Source of the DNA: Asterella californica
Taxonomy: Eukaryota; Streptophyta; Marchantiopsida; Marchantiales; Aytoniaceae
Length of the DNA: 64,000 nucleotides
NCBI GenBank assembly: GCA_036924285.1
Contig: JAYKYS010000014.1
Location: 5,518,001-5,582,000, forward strand
Direction of reading: 5' to 3'
Below, in pieces: positions 35,796 through 48,129 of this stretch. The translations under genes and the position numbers were made by a program. The notes under the pieces were generated by a model. That model had not been told where the DNA came from, did not search any database, and saw only the letters and a list, made by a program, of their open reading frames with translations. Within the stretch, counting starts at the first letter, position 1; the number at the start of each line of letters is the position of its first letter.

Positions 35796-37219
35796 CAAAA
35801 GAGATCGGGACAAAGAATCATTGACTCTTCATGAGGTGGAGAGAAGAATTATCACCTTACATTATGGATCGAATATTACTAAAGAAGAGAAGAGTCGTTT
35901 CGAAGAGATTCACAAATACATTCATGTATTTGTATTTAATTACAAAGATATGAGAGAAGTCATACTGCAGCAACATCGTATCGAGTTGGAGAAGGAGATC
36001 AAACTGGTACGACGAAAGCAACGAAGAGTGAGTCCTCCAATTGTTGATCTGATTAAAAGAAGAGATTGAGAAGCTGCACACTGCTAGGTTCATTTACGAG
36101 GTGGAGCATTCTGAATGAGTATCACCTATTGTGATTGTAAAGAAGAAAACTGACAAATTGAAGGTGTGTGTTGATTACAAAAAGCTCAATGCTGTCACGA
36201 AGAAAGATTATATTCTCTACTTTACATCGACGAGATCTTGGAAGAAGTGATGAGAAACGAATGATACAACTTTGGATATGGTTATAGCGGATATAACTAG
36301 ATCAAAATTGCACTGAAACATCAACAATTGACCACTTTCACTACTCCGTGGAGTACATTTGCATTTCGAGTCATGCCATTTGATCTGTGTAATGCTCTTG
36401 TGACGTTTTAAAGATTTATGAACAAAGTGTTCGGACTTTTCTTGTGAAAGTTTGTGAGAATTTTGTAGATGACTTTTGTGTTTACATGAGTAAGGAGAAG
36501 CATTTTGAGCACCTTGTGAAAGTCTTAGAATGTTTAGATGTCGCAAATGCATCTCTCAATCTAGAGAAATATATTTTTTGATCTGAGGAAGGGTTACTCT
36601 TAGGTCATATCATATCCAAGGACAGCATTGCAGTAGATCCAAAAAACATGCAGAAGATATTAAAGCTCTCTTTTCTTAGTACTCTCACTAAGCTACGTCA
36701 AGTTTTAGGTATGGTGGGGTATTATCGAAGAATTTATATTCTCAAAAACACATAAAGCATATGCTTTGACTGTATATCTGAAGAAGGGAGTAGATTACGT
36801 GTTGATTGTAGGAGATGAAGAAGCTCTAACTGCATTTAAGAAAGTGAAGAAAGCTCTTACTTCAACTCCAATCTTGGTTAAACTCGATTGGAATAAATAG
36901 TTTATTTCTATATACGGATGCTTCAAATATAGCAGTATGATATACTTTAAGTCAATATGATGTTGAAGGTAGAGATCTTCCTATTGCATATGCTAATCGA
37001 CAAATGATCAAGACAGAGAGAAATTATTATGTGATAGAGAGAAAAAGATTAGCAGTGATTTATGCTCTGAGAAAAATTCGACATTATATCATAGGAGGAA
37101 AGTTCACTATCGTTATCGATCATAAGACATTGAAGTATATCTTCAATAAACTTATGATCGAAAGACGATTGACAAGTTGGAAGCTCTTGTGTTAGAGTAC
37201 GATTATGAGATCTATGATC
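35796..37219 (+). pseudogene. Ty3/gypsy pol remnant (RT and RNase H)
   Basis: The plus strand shows in order: a Leu-His-Tyr-Gly stretch, the Ser-Pro-Ile-Val-x-Val-Lys-Lys-Lys and Val-Asp-Tyr-Lys-Lys-Leu-Asn segments of gypsy RT (about 36119-36190), Thr-Pro-Trp...Phe-Ala-Phe-Arg-Val-Met-Pro-Phe (36340-36380), then the RNase H segment Arg-His-Tyr-Ile-Ile-Gly-Gly-Lys-Phe and Asp-His-Lys-Thr-Leu-Lys-Tyr-Ile (37078-37140). Frameshifts and stops are frequent and the RT active-site part is broken. At 37219/37220 it is cut off by the LTR of an element on the other strand. Confidence 0.75.
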
Positions 37220-38129
37220 TGTAAACCCTCCGCGGTCCTATCGATCAACTACCCCTCAATTTCTCAACCTCCACGATAGTCATCGATGAATCTGCAACAA
37301 GTCGAGCTCGTCTCTCACTCAAGGGTCATCTCTGATGGCTTTGAGGAAAGCACACCATGAACTTGAAGAGAAAAATGCTAAGTTCAATCATTCACTCACC
37401 TATAAACTCATCAGCTAAAAGTTCTCCATAAACTCATCAAGTAAATTCCTCCATTCTAACGACGTCTCTCAAGTTCTCACATGATAAAATATCACACGCT
37501 CTCTATATTACTCAGTTATCATTACGACTATGTGAAAACAAGGATGAGGAGCTCTTATCTACTTCTCTATTTATATTTTCTAGGTTTTTACTTTGATACC
37601 CTCTTGTAACTCATCTATAACTATTTTTATCAGGGTTTACTAAGATATTACTTAAGATAAAAGCATTAATCACATGAGCTTCTTACCTTTTCACATGGGT
37701 TTATTCTTTCAAAGTCAACAACTTCTAGAAGGATTCTGAAATATTCTTAAGGAATCTCTAATTTCCACCCTCTCTATACTAGGACCCACTAAAAAAGACA
37801 CATGTGAAATCTCTTCTTGTTTTTAATGCCCATAAAGTCCATAACTTTAATCCCACCACTAATATCAAGTCAAAAAAGAGATAAGGGATTCTTTCCACCT
37901 CATTCCTATCTTTTAAACAAGATGACAAGAAAATAGTGCTCACTCTTTAGAAATATCTGAATTCTATTTAAAAGTACAGCTAAGTTTAACCATAACTAAC
38001 TTTAGATAGTCATGACTAACTTGATACCTCCTTAAAGTACTTGGGCAGCAAATAAACATTCTCAACACTTAGTTATAACTAAATACCTTACTAATAGCAA
38101 ACTTCCTATGTGTAACATAAGTCGTTACA
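37220..38129 (-). repeat. 3' LTR of a minus-strand gypsy element, about 910 bp
   Basis: Read on the minus strand it begins TGTAACGACTTATG at 38129 and ends ...TTTACA at 37220, so it has TG...CA ends. A purine-rich tract (ggggagtaaaa) sits directly upstream at 38130-38140, as a polypurine tract should. The integrase C-terminus lies just before that. A plus-strand gypsy remnant abuts the LTR end, so this is a nested insertion. The 5' LTR is missing from the window, so its target duplication cannot be tested. Confidence 0.65.
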
Positions 38130-39290
38130 TTTTACTCCCCGACTAAATTTTTGCTCCGTCCTCGGAGTGAAGGAATAACTTCCGTCTATGAAACATCTTC
38201 AACTTGTCATGGTTGATCCAATTGAATCTCCTTCCTCCCAACTCATGAAGGTCATATGTGAAGTTGTTCCACACCTTATCTACAACAAAAGGACCAAAAC
38301 ATCTAAGAAAAAACTTCTTCCTAGTCCTCTTGATCGGATAGCATCATAGAACATTATCCAATCTCCGACTTGAAAATATTTTACCTCTTTCTTGTCCAAA
38401 TGTTTGTCGTAACTCTTCTTCTGGTATGCCTGAGATCGTTCCATTCAGATCATTGCTATTGCTCGTGTCTCTTCCAACTCCATGAGTTACTCCGTCATTG
38501 ATTTGATGACGTCTTCCCCCCCTCGATCTTTTCAACTTTCGTTGCATAGTTTGAAAAGTATCCAATTCGAATTGGATCAGCAACTTGGACTCCACTCCAT
38601 AAACAAGTCGAAATGGAGAATACCCAGTAGAAATCTTTGTTGTCGTCTGATACTCTCACAAGATGGTATGTAGCCTCTTATCCCAAGTATGTTTCGTAGT
38701 CTCAACACTAGCATCTTTGACGAGCATCATTTAAAGTGTAAGATTCGTCTTCTCCGCAAGATCATTAGCATTTAGTTTGTATGACGTCGTTACTCGTGGT
38801 TTGATAGAAAAGCGTTGTAGCATAATAGTAGTCATGCTCCTTACAAACTTTCCTCCTCTATCTGAGACTAACTCTAACGGACATCCAAATCTTGTGATGA
38901 TTCTCTTCCATAGGAATCTACCCACTTCTGTTTCATTAGTCTCTTTCGAAGATCTAACCTCTCACTTGGTACAGTAGTCCGTGATGATTACAATGAATCT
39001 ATTGCCTCGAGGTGTTTTATTAAGAGGACATACAAAGTCAATACCTAATTTATCAAAAGATCCTAACACTGAAATTGATCTTAACGGAGGTGTTCTAGTA
39101 GACTTTAGAGCAAATGCTTAACATACATCACAAGTTTTGCAATAGTCTAAACATTCCTTGAAAATATCTCTCCAATGATAACCAACATCCAAAATCTTGA
39201 AGGCTGTTATCTTACCAGCAAAGTGACCTCCGCAAACAATACCGTCGTGAAACTCGTGCATTAGCTTGAAAGCTTCCTTGTGACTTGCTC
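38130..39290 (-). pseudogene. Ty3/gypsy integrase remnant
   Basis: Minus strand, from 39265 down: a His...His and Cys-x2-Cys zinc-binding head (Tyr-Cys-Lys-Thr-Cys-Asp-Val-Cys), a catalytic-core Asp in a Gly-Ile-Asp-Phe-Val context near 39040, then Ser-Asp-Arg-Gly-Gly-Lys-Phe for the second Asp at about 38870. A Gly-Pro-Phe...Leu-His-Glu-Leu region near 38290-38220 belongs to the C-terminal part. A stop breaks the zinc head and the frame shifts several times. The pol upstream of the integrase is absent, so the element is truncated at about 39290. Confidence 0.75.
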
Positions 39291-41467
39291 ATGCTTTGGG
39301 ACCGATCTATGCGGGTCTAGGTCGAGATTTAGATATTACTGAGTTTGATGATTAGGGAGACGGTCTGGCTCCGATTCGGACCAAATTGAGTTAAGGTAAG
39401 TGGTGCATAGACGCTAACTTGTTATTGTGGTTTGCAGGTTAGCGCTGTAAGTTTCGTGACCTACTGAGTAAGAGCTTTCGCTGGTGCGACAAGGCGATAG
39501 GTGCATGAAACAGCGATGGTCAGTAAAGTTACATACTTTTGGAAAGCATATTTGGAGCTCCGCATTTGTCATGTAATGTCATAGTGAAACCTCTAATAGT
39601 TCCCTCGACTTAGTTATAACTATCTCATCTAGTTTAGCCTAGTGTTGATAACTCTAGATTTGAATCTTTGAACTATAGTAGCTCATAAGATAGTCATACC
39701 AAAAGAATGTAATATAAGCAAATACACAAATAATGAGATACTTGTGGTGTGATAAGACATTTTTCCAAGTTTTATAACATGGAGTTGATTTTCAGAACCT
39801 AAGAAATCAAGTTTCAAAACTTGAATTCTCTAGTTTATGTAAACCCTTTTACAACGTTCAATGCCTGTATGGAGCTATGTTTTTTATGATGTTGAATGTA
39901 TTTTTGTATAGTCCTTTCGTTCTTTTAGAAGAATTGAGTTACATACTATTCATATCATATGTGAAAAGTCTTTGATGTTAAGAATCCAGTTGTAAACCGA
40001 AATGAAACATGGATTGTGGTTATAATGATGTGACAATGTTAGATAATGGTACTCTTGACTGTTTGACTATTTCATTTAGATTACAATTGCCTTGGAAGAT
40101 TATTAACTTCATCAATTTCTCTCCAATGTAATTTCAAGTAATCATAAGGAATCTAGTTATGTAGGTTAGATTATGTTATGTTAGATTGGTTCTATATCTG
40201 CTCCAGGACTGATCCATGAAATAGTCATTCAGAAAACTATATATATGTGGTGTCAAAGATCTCTAGACGTTGGTGAAGCAAATGAACTCAAAATATTTTG
40301 TTGACATGTTAGAAAGAGATAAATAAAGAAAGCATCACATATTTTTTCTTATATATAATGACATAATGACATGAAGATAATTCAATTTAGTCTTTTTAGA
40401 TTGTCTATAATCTAGAATGCAAGCTATAACAAATAAAGTTTTTGAACCTAAACTTTATATATTACTAAAGTTAAAAAAAGTATAATAATGTGTAGTTTTT
40501 CAATGTATACTGGATCACATGCTAATTGGAGGTATAAATTTTACACTAGTTCAATATAAAAGAAAAATTTCTATAGAATAATTTTATGTTATGTAGACCA
40601 AGAGTTACACTCAGGTAAAATAAACTTTCTTTTGTTTTCTATAATTATTATATGTTATTTAGATCGAGAGTTTCGAGGAGATACAAAAATAACCCATACA
40701 ACAAGTCCATCCACACTCAACTTTAAAAAGTATAAGACTTTAACCTTGATACAAAATAGTCATGATTTAATTCTAACATGAATTATTACTTAACTCTTCT
40801 TTCTGGAAAAATCAATATATAACAAATAATGCAAGGAATTCAATCTGAAGAGTTTCAGTTTACTTCTTAATTTCTTTAATCTTTTTATAAAAAATATTTG
40901 TTACATTTGATAGATGAATCTGAAGAGACTATCTAATGATTGGCGAAAAACATTAGTACAAGTCAATGTCCAAAAAATACACAAAAATATGAAGATATGG
41001 ACAAGCATAAGAATCCAATATTTGTTTCTAAGATAACATGGATGCACACATATCTAATGAAGGGCCAAGCACAACAATAATACCCAAGATGTGAACACAT
41101 AGTACTATTTACTGAAAAAAGATCAATACTGATAATCTCATAAACTCAAACAACCAGAGTAGAACAGCGTACTCAACTCCAAAGCAAAGGGCCCCGAAAT
41201 CGGAACCCCTTGAAAAAAGACCAGAGTAGAACCTGGTCAAGAAGCTGAGAAACGCCTCCGGTATTTGTCGAACTAATGTTCTAGGTAAGAATGTCAATTT
41301 ACTGGAAAGAAGTTAAACAAATAATTGTCTTTTCTATGTTTTCATGAGTTTACGCATTGCATTGCGTGCTGGCTTGAAAACTCGTCTCCTGGAAAGCCAC
41401 GTGCTCGGTCATAATTATCGGCAGATAAAACGGCAGGCATCGAGCCTCGTACTGGTCCTTACACTAT
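39291..41467. other. AT-rich intergenic DNA, no gene seen
   Basis: No domain, RNA gene or clear repeat recognised. Its left edge is the abrupt end of gypsy similarity and its right edge is the LINE target duplication. Confidence 0.45.
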
Positions 41468-41483
41468 TGTGACAACAATGGTT
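41468..41483. repeat. Left target-site duplication of the LINE
   Basis: TGTGACAACAATGGTT, repeated exactly at 45543-45558. Sixteen bases is typical for target-primed insertion of an L1-type LINE. Confidence 0.9.
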
Positions 41484-44400
41484 TTTTTTATCCTTTTTTT
41501 TTTTTTTGAAAAAAGGGCGTTAATGACCATGGGGGTTTATTGCTTTATCGAAAAGCTGAGCCATCCACTCGGTATTGACAAAACCAGCCCTTCTAAGGGC
41601 CTCAGTAAAGCTATTATCTCTACTCATATTAAGGCTAAAAGTCCTACTCCTACCCTCTCTAGACTTGTTCGTGTTCCCGTTGTTGTTCTTCGGAAGCTAG
41701 CCCTGTCGCACCAACTCGTGCCTACTCCTACCAACCTTCGTCCAAGTCGATCGGTTACCGTGATTCGTCCGCTTGTTCGACCACTTGTCCGAGCTATCCT
41801 TACGCTTCACCTTCATCGTGTAGGTTTTCTTGCTCGTGTTCGGATTACGATCGGTCTGACGATCGGTTCGGATTTTGTGACTCCAAATTCTCTTCCAACT
41901 CGTCATAGAGCTTATCATCTTCTCTCTCGTAGCAAAGTCGATCGTCTTCCGCGGCACTTGTTTGCTCAAATTTCGCTCGACGCTCCTAGATCGACTCCTC
42001 ATCCGCAATTACCTCAGGTGTGTTCCGCTCCCGCTCGATCTTTTTGATGGTGTCGATCCGCGCCCTCTCAAGATCTCCATTGTCCCTCTAGTTGTCTTCC
42101 TCGTGTCCCCAGGTATGTTGTCTATTTCCCCTCCTGAATCTCACAGCTCCGCATCGATTTCGCATCGTTGTTAGTGTCTATTGTATTTTCTCCAGCCGGT
42201 CTCTGACTTTCGAGCTTCCAGTTCTGTTATTTAGTTGTATCTTCGTCATCGTGCAAGCCTGTTGGACGAGCACTTCCATTGGTATCTCGACTCTTTTGTT
42301 TTCGAAGTGTAGTTTATTTCTTTCTTTCCATATCGTTTTCATGAGCTCCATTGCCATAAATTGACTCGCCCCTCTTTGTTGGTATCAGATTTCATCGAAC
42401 AAGGCCATGAGGTTTGTCAATTGAAACGATTTTCCTTCCAACCATTAGTCATCACCAGCCACTTTTCCCGTTTCTTAGCTGCGTACCTACACTCGAAGAA
42501 CAAGTGTGTCATGCTCTCGTCTTCTCGTCCACATCTCGCGCACCCTGCCTCGCACAAACCAGATTTTGCTAGTCGCACCACCGTAGGAAATCCATGGTGG
42601 AAAACTTTCTATAACAAGATCTTATCTTACGGCCCTATCAGTGAAGTCCATAGCCGTCTTAGTCTTTTTTCCACCGCGCCTTCGAATCATCTCTCCTCCA
42701 ACGGAGGTTTAGCTCCATCATTCCTGTCGTTTCTTCCCTTAGCATTTACCTCTAGAGTTTCATCGGTTGATTCCAGCCTTGTATTCATCTTGTGTCTATC
42801 TCTCATTGCCAGCTTCGTTCGTCCTCTAGTTTTCTTGGCTCTTCTGTCAGCTGGATCGCGTTCATCCAGTTCGTAGCTGTGTTGTATTGGATCCTTGTTC
42901 TTCTTTCCTACCTTTTGATCTAGATTAGCAATTGATCTATTGTGTGGAGCGTGTGTCTTTTGGCAATTTGTATCAGGGCTCTCGCTTCGGCCGCTCCCAG
43001 CCATCCTTCGGTCGTTGTCATCATCAGTACCTTGCTAGCCGGTGTAGATTTCTTGAATTCTCTTGGTGTAGGTGCCGCATGGAGTTTCGTTTTCACGTTC
43101 ATCCAAACCGCCATCATTGCCTTCAATGTGGGCAGTTTCTGAAGGCCTTTGATTTGATTTGTCAACATCAGCTCCTGAGCCGTCCAATGGAGTTCCTCCT
43201 TCTGCAATCCGATGTGACTCTTCTTCTCGATGTGATGGACCTCCTGAATCATTACTTCGGCCATCTTGACCCAGTCTTCGTCTTTGTGATCCATGATTTT
43301 GGTGCATTGTGTCAGCATTGTAGCTTTGCTTTGCTGACCAAATTGTATGCCACCCCTCTAAAAAGATGAATTGGCATTGCTTTGAAGATGTGTTTGACAA
43401 TGATTAGTCTGCCAGCGAAGGTGAGAGATCTATATGCCCAGTAGCTCAGCTTCTTCATAACTTTTTGCTCTATGAACTGCAGGTGGTTCTGGGCGCTTAG
43501 ATTCCTATCTATCGAGTATCCCAAGTATTGAATGACTTCTCCCTGTTTGATGATATGACAGCCACTGCGCTCTGGTATCTCCCTGATGTCCATGGGGATC
43601 AAAGTCGACTTTCTAAGGTTTTGTTTTGCTCCGGAAATTTTTTCATACCACTATATGGCACCTTGCACCTCTTCGAAGTTATCTTCCGTTGCTTTTATGT
43701 GTATCTTTGTATCATCGGCGAAGAGTTGATGCAAGAGGGACTTCTCTCGTTGATCTTGATCCCTTGGATCTCTCCCTTCTGCTCCTTCTCTTCCAAGATG
43801 GCCATCAGAGGTGCCATCGCGATGAGGAAGAGGAGTGGGACGAGGGGGCATCCTTGGCGCACTCCCCTCTCCAAACTGATCTCCTCCGTGAAGTCCCCGT
43901 GTAAGTGCACCTTAGATGTAGCATTTTGTATTAGTCCTTTGGTCAGCTTGACAAAGGTTGGGTCTATATTTAATGCTTCCATCGTCTCTCATAGGTAGGT
44001 GTGGTTGACTCGATCATACGTCTTCTCGAAGTCTAACTTGAGGAAAGTCGACGGTATCTTTTGATGTTCTGCCCACTCTTGTCTCATCTTGAAGGCCAGA
44101 ATGTTATCCGAAATGTTCCGTCCTCTGATGAAGCCCTTCTGCCTGTTGTCGATCAGCTCCGGTAGATTCGCTCTCAATCTGTTGGCCATCAGTTTTGCTA
44201 TGATCTTGTATGTTATGTTTAGCATAGAGATCGATCTCCAGTTTCTTAGCCGTTGCAGTTCCTCTTCCTTCGGTATTAATTTAATAACTCCCTGCTTGGC
44301 TATCCTCGTGAGAATTTATGTCCGCCAGAAATCTGCAAATCATCTCGCACAGGACCGGTTCCATATCTTTCCTCATCGCCTTGAGAACCTCCGCAGTCAT

Positions 44401-45542
44401 TCCGTCCAACCCGGGTGATTTGTCTGTCTTCAGATCTGCTATAATCCCCTCTATCTCTTCCAGTGATGGCTCCACTCTCAATTTATAATTTTGTGCAGCT
44501 GACATCCTTTCCGTGAGCAGGTTAAGCGCCTTCTTTCTCAGGGTGACTTCTTGTTCCACCTCGTTATCTTTCGTAAAGAGACGTTGATAGTAGTTCTGTA
44601 CTTCTTTCGTGATATCGTCTCTCTTTGTGAGCCATTCCCCCGTTTCTGTTTGCAGAGATGTCATCGATTCTTTGACCCTTTTTGCCTTCAGGATTGCAAA
44701 AAAATATTTTGATGGAGCGTCTCCTTCACTCAGCAACTTGTGTCTGCTCCACCTTCTCCATCGTGCCGCTTGCTTGTGCTCCAGTCTTCGGATGTCCATA
44801 GTGAGTTCGCTCAGTTTTTCCGCAGCTTCATTGGACCTTTCTTCAGCGAGACTGGTGCGTACCTTTTCCAGTTCTTCCAGCTTTCCTGTTCTTGTCTGCT
44901 GAGTTGCATGACTTCTCTTTCTCTGTTCGACACTATCTGTTTTGCCGCTCTCCATTTGAGTTCTCACTTGATCCGCGGGTCCTCCACATGCGTGGCTGTC
45001 TCCTTCCATGACTCCTTCACTTTTTGTAGCGTTGTGTCTTCTTTTAGTCTCTCCGGGTTAACTTTTATGTACGTTTTGTTTCTGACCATCTCTTGTGGTT
45101 GTGTAGGAGTTAGGCACAGTATAATGGGGATATGGTCCGAGAGCGTTTGGTGTCCATCGTGTCTCATATGGATTTGAGAATTTGTCCAGGCTGCTCTTTG
45201 CGAGATGTAAATCCTGTCCAGTCTTGCTTGGGTCGATCCTCTCCTCCACTCTTCTCTGTCTTGTGTAGTGTGGACCTGTTCTCCTTGAGGCTCCCAGCCA
45301 TCCATCTTCGAGGTCTAGTGATTGACTAAACGACTGTCACTTCCTTCTCTCGGTTCCATGCTGTATTGCCGTTCTTCTCACGCTGTCCTCCGGCGTCTCC
45401 ACTCTGTTCCAATCGTCCCCGACAATCCATTGATCCGATGTCCATTGTGATTCCATCCACTCCCAAGTCTTGATTCTCTCTCTTCTCTCATTAGGTCCAT
45501 GGATGGACACGATGTTTATCACTCCTCCTGGCGTTTCCTGGA
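41484..45542 (-). mobile_element. L1-type LINE, 5'-truncated, about 4.06 kb
   Basis: The element lies on the minus strand between perfect 16-bp target duplications. A T-rich run at 41484-41510 is its poly(A) tail on the other strand. The 5' end stops inside the endonuclease domain, so ORF1 and the endonuclease N-terminus are missing. The remaining order is endonuclease, reverse transcriptase, zf-RVT finger, 3' UTR. Truncation at the 5' end with intact target duplications is the normal product of incomplete reverse transcription. Confidence 0.92.
42400..45540 (-). pseudogene. LINE ORF2: endonuclease C-terminus, RT, zf-RVT
   Basis: On the minus strand, 45520-45080 holds the endonuclease end, with Gly-Asp-Asp-Trp-Asn and Leu-Ser-Asp-His-Ile-Pro. 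RT follows: Lys-Ser-Pro-Gly-Leu-Asp-Gly (44400), Arg-Gln-Lys-Gly-Phe-Ile-Arg-Gly-Arg (44130), Leu-Asp-Phe-Glu-Lys-x-Tyr-Asp-Arg-Val (44020), Arg-Gln-Gly-Cys-Pro-Leu (43850), and Phe-Ala-Asp-Asp (43720) in a different frame. Then a Tyr-Leu-Gly thumb region near 43520, and near 42520-42480 a Cys-x2-Cys...His finger of zf-RVT type. Frameshifts separate most blocks, and the Ala of the usual Lys-Ala-Tyr-Asp motif is Thr. It is defective. Confidence 0.85.
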
Positions 45543-45558
45543 TGTGACAACAATGGTT
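45543..45558. repeat. Right target-site duplication of the LINE
   Basis: An exact copy of 41468-41483. Confidence 0.9.
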
Positions 45559-45738
45559 ACGATTGCACTATCTTCCGCGGGTGACAACTTGGCAGCTATC
45601 GCAAAACCGTTGAAAACCAACTTCCTCCTCTTGAGTTACGAGTGGCGTACTTTCGGGTCATATCCCACAGAAAACAATTCCAAGAAGATCATGCACAACA
45701 TTTTCAAAAATTACATGAGTAGAAGGACGAATTCTTAA
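45543..45738 (+). pseudogene. Short open frame split by the LINE
   Basis: On the plus strand the frame from the target duplication to a TAA at 45736 codes for about 64 residues with a plausible composition. The same register continues leftward across the LINE: the DNA just before 41468 is open back to a TAA at about 41411. The LINE therefore appears to have landed inside a short coding or formerly coding segment. I do not recognise the protein. No splice sites or start codon were established. Confidence 0.3.
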
Positions 45739-46474
45739 AACTTTCAAAACTGTTAAAACTGGAATGGACAATGAATGAATGGACAATGAATGAGAGTAAA
45801 AGAAATTGAATTTCTGAAGATTAAACCCCTGGAAGAACTCTAATCGGAATATTCTACATAGGTTTACTTTCTGGAGTCAAAATCTCTCTTTAGAGACATG
45901 GCTATGGAGGACAGAAAAGTCTAAACCAGAAGTTATTAGTTTCTGATTATTTTTGGGTATAAAATTAATTAATATTACTTATAAAATGGTAGTATTCTCA
46001 GTTATTTTCTAATGTTACTCTCCACATACAGATTTAGAAAGCAGATGAAAATATTATGAATATCCGCAAATCACTTTGGGTAACCCAAAGTACTACATTT
46101 ATCTGCTGAGGTTGTCTAAAAGTGAAGGTCTGGGTAACCCAGACCCTGAGTATTAGGAGCAGAGGTTTGATAAAAGAGCTTCAGAAATTTGTTGAACTTT
46201 TTAATATTTAATTTTAATATTAAAGTCAATTTTATAAAGGAAAATAAATATTCAACAAACAAATTCGGAAACTGACCTCGAGGTACGGTATAGGCTTTAG
46301 GATACAACGAAGAAGCGATGTGCTTACAAATCCATCCTCCATCCTCCAAAATAGAAAGAAAAGACGGACCGTAATTATATTCCATCCGTTCGAACTCCAA
46401 ACGGGAAACACCTGTGACACGTTCCCGAAAGCATCTTTCATACTTTCGGGAATCCAGTGTAATTCGGCATCATC
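45739..46474. other. Intergenic DNA with paired CCCAG palindromes
   Basis: Two palindromes lie 40 bases apart: ctttgggtaacccaaag at 46073-46089 and ggtctgggtaacccagacc at 46127-46145. A minus frame at 46400-46116 is open but unrecognised. The neighbourhood shows weak similarity to 57880-58200, which holds a second such pair. Confidence 0.5.
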
Positions 46475-47949
46475 ACTGACTCCATTTTAACATTATGTAA
46501 TCAAAACTATATTAGTTTTAAATAATGTTAATCTCTGTAAAATTTGAGCTACACTTGAATTAATGTCATTCACATAATTAAATACACACTAAATACGATA
46601 GACAGTGTAAATGCACATCGAAGATTACGCTAATTCCAACGACTGCTGCTAACTAATCTCACGCGTCTTGGTTTATACGTCGTCTATATTCGCGTTGAAC
46701 TCCTGGTTACTGGTAACGCGACTCTGCCGCGTTTCAGGTGGTTTCAGCATGCGTAGAAGCCAACTGCATTTAAAGTTGGTAAGACCCGCAATGACTGTCA
46801 GTGAACAGCTCACGGAGACTCGAAACACACCACGTAGCTAAGCGGGCACCGGACGGACGTGCCAAGTCCCAAATAAAGAGTTTCGGCGGCTTCGTGGCCA
46901 GGTGGTCTGTCCACAGCTTTGCGGTCCCCTGGCTCCTACCTTGACGGAGTGACGCGTTCACGTAAGTCGGAAGCATGAGAGCGATATTATAATAATTAAC
47001 AATAACTTATAGTTATAAATACAAATATGTGAAAAAGTAAATTATGTTTGGAGAAGCTTGTAAATTAATTCAAACCTAAAAAGCTCTACATGGAACAGTG
47101 CCGAGTGAAACATGTTGACCACGACGGTCTCTGGCTGCTACAATAAATCATTATCTAGGGGGAACATGGTCAGTTCGGTTAGCGCCTATATGAAAAATAT
47201 GGAGAGCGCACCAGGCTGGGTCCTCTTCCAGGCAGCACCAGCCTAGATCCGGCATCCCGTGTAATGTGCCCCGGCAACATTTCTAAAATTGCAGGAGAAG
47301 TAGAGAATTGTCTGAATCCAACCGGAAATTTGAAAACACTCGAAATTTGCTGAAAATCGCCGGAGAATTAAAACAGTAGTCCGTAAACTGTCAAAAACCT
47401 CCGGCAAATTACTGGCAAGCAAGAAAAACCTGGGCTGGGCCTGCTTCCAGGCAGCTGGCTAGACGCTGGGCTTGTGAGCTGGCAAGGCTATCTTAGGTCG
47501 CACTTCCTACGCTGGCACGTCTTCTGTCAGCCGCCAAGTTTATGATGAAGCTCCTTTGCTGTTTGCTGTCGGTCTCCCTAATGGCAGTTTGTTGGTTTTG
47601 GCACGGCAGCTTTGATAAGTTTAGATCGTCCGTCTAAATCAGGAATCAGGGAATTCTTTTGTTGGTCTTTCCGGTGAGTTTCTGTATCTCACCTCACAGC
47701 GATCCCCACTTGTACACGCAGATGAACTGTCATGCTTTATGCAGCTTTCTGTTACGTATTTCTTTTAGCTTTCAGCAAGTGAATAACATATATGTATTAC
47801 GTATAATGAGTATATATGGATATGTCGCCGTCGGTCTTCTTTGGTGTTCTTGTCTGTCGTAGTTTATTTTACCCCGTCTCTAATACGTTTATCGGACGTT
47901 ACCTCTCCTCTGAAGTTTAAGTTACTTGATTTTACTCTTGACTTGCCAT

Positions 47950-48030
47950 AGTAGGTTAGCAAGTTGATCGTTATGTATAAATATTAAATTAAATTTTTTC
48001 TGTAGATATATAGTTGATTGCTAACCTACT
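47950..48030. repeat. Possible small MITE with 13-bp inverted ends
   Basis: agtaggttagcaa at 47950-47962 and its perfect reverse complement at 48018-48030 enclose 55 AT-rich bases. No clear target duplication flanks it. Confidence 0.4.
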
Positions 48031-48087
48031 CTCTTTTCATATTCTGATTTCTTAATATTTTGACCTAGTGAACCTGCTATAGCCAGT

Positions 48088-48129
48088 CAACGGTGTTACC
48101 AAGTAATGCAACGGTGTTATCAAGTAATG
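48088..48129. repeat. 21-bp tandem repeat, two copies
   Basis: caacggtgttaccaagtaatg is followed at once by the same 21 bases with one change. Confidence 0.85.

Noticed and set aside
41469..43998. Plus-strand ORFs such as 41469-42047 and 43528-43998
   Set aside because: They are antisense to the LINE ORF2, whose RT motifs are clear on the minus strand.
47160..47260. SINE head from an A-box-like ggtcagttcggttagcgcc
   Set aside because: No convincing B box within 30-90 bases downstream.
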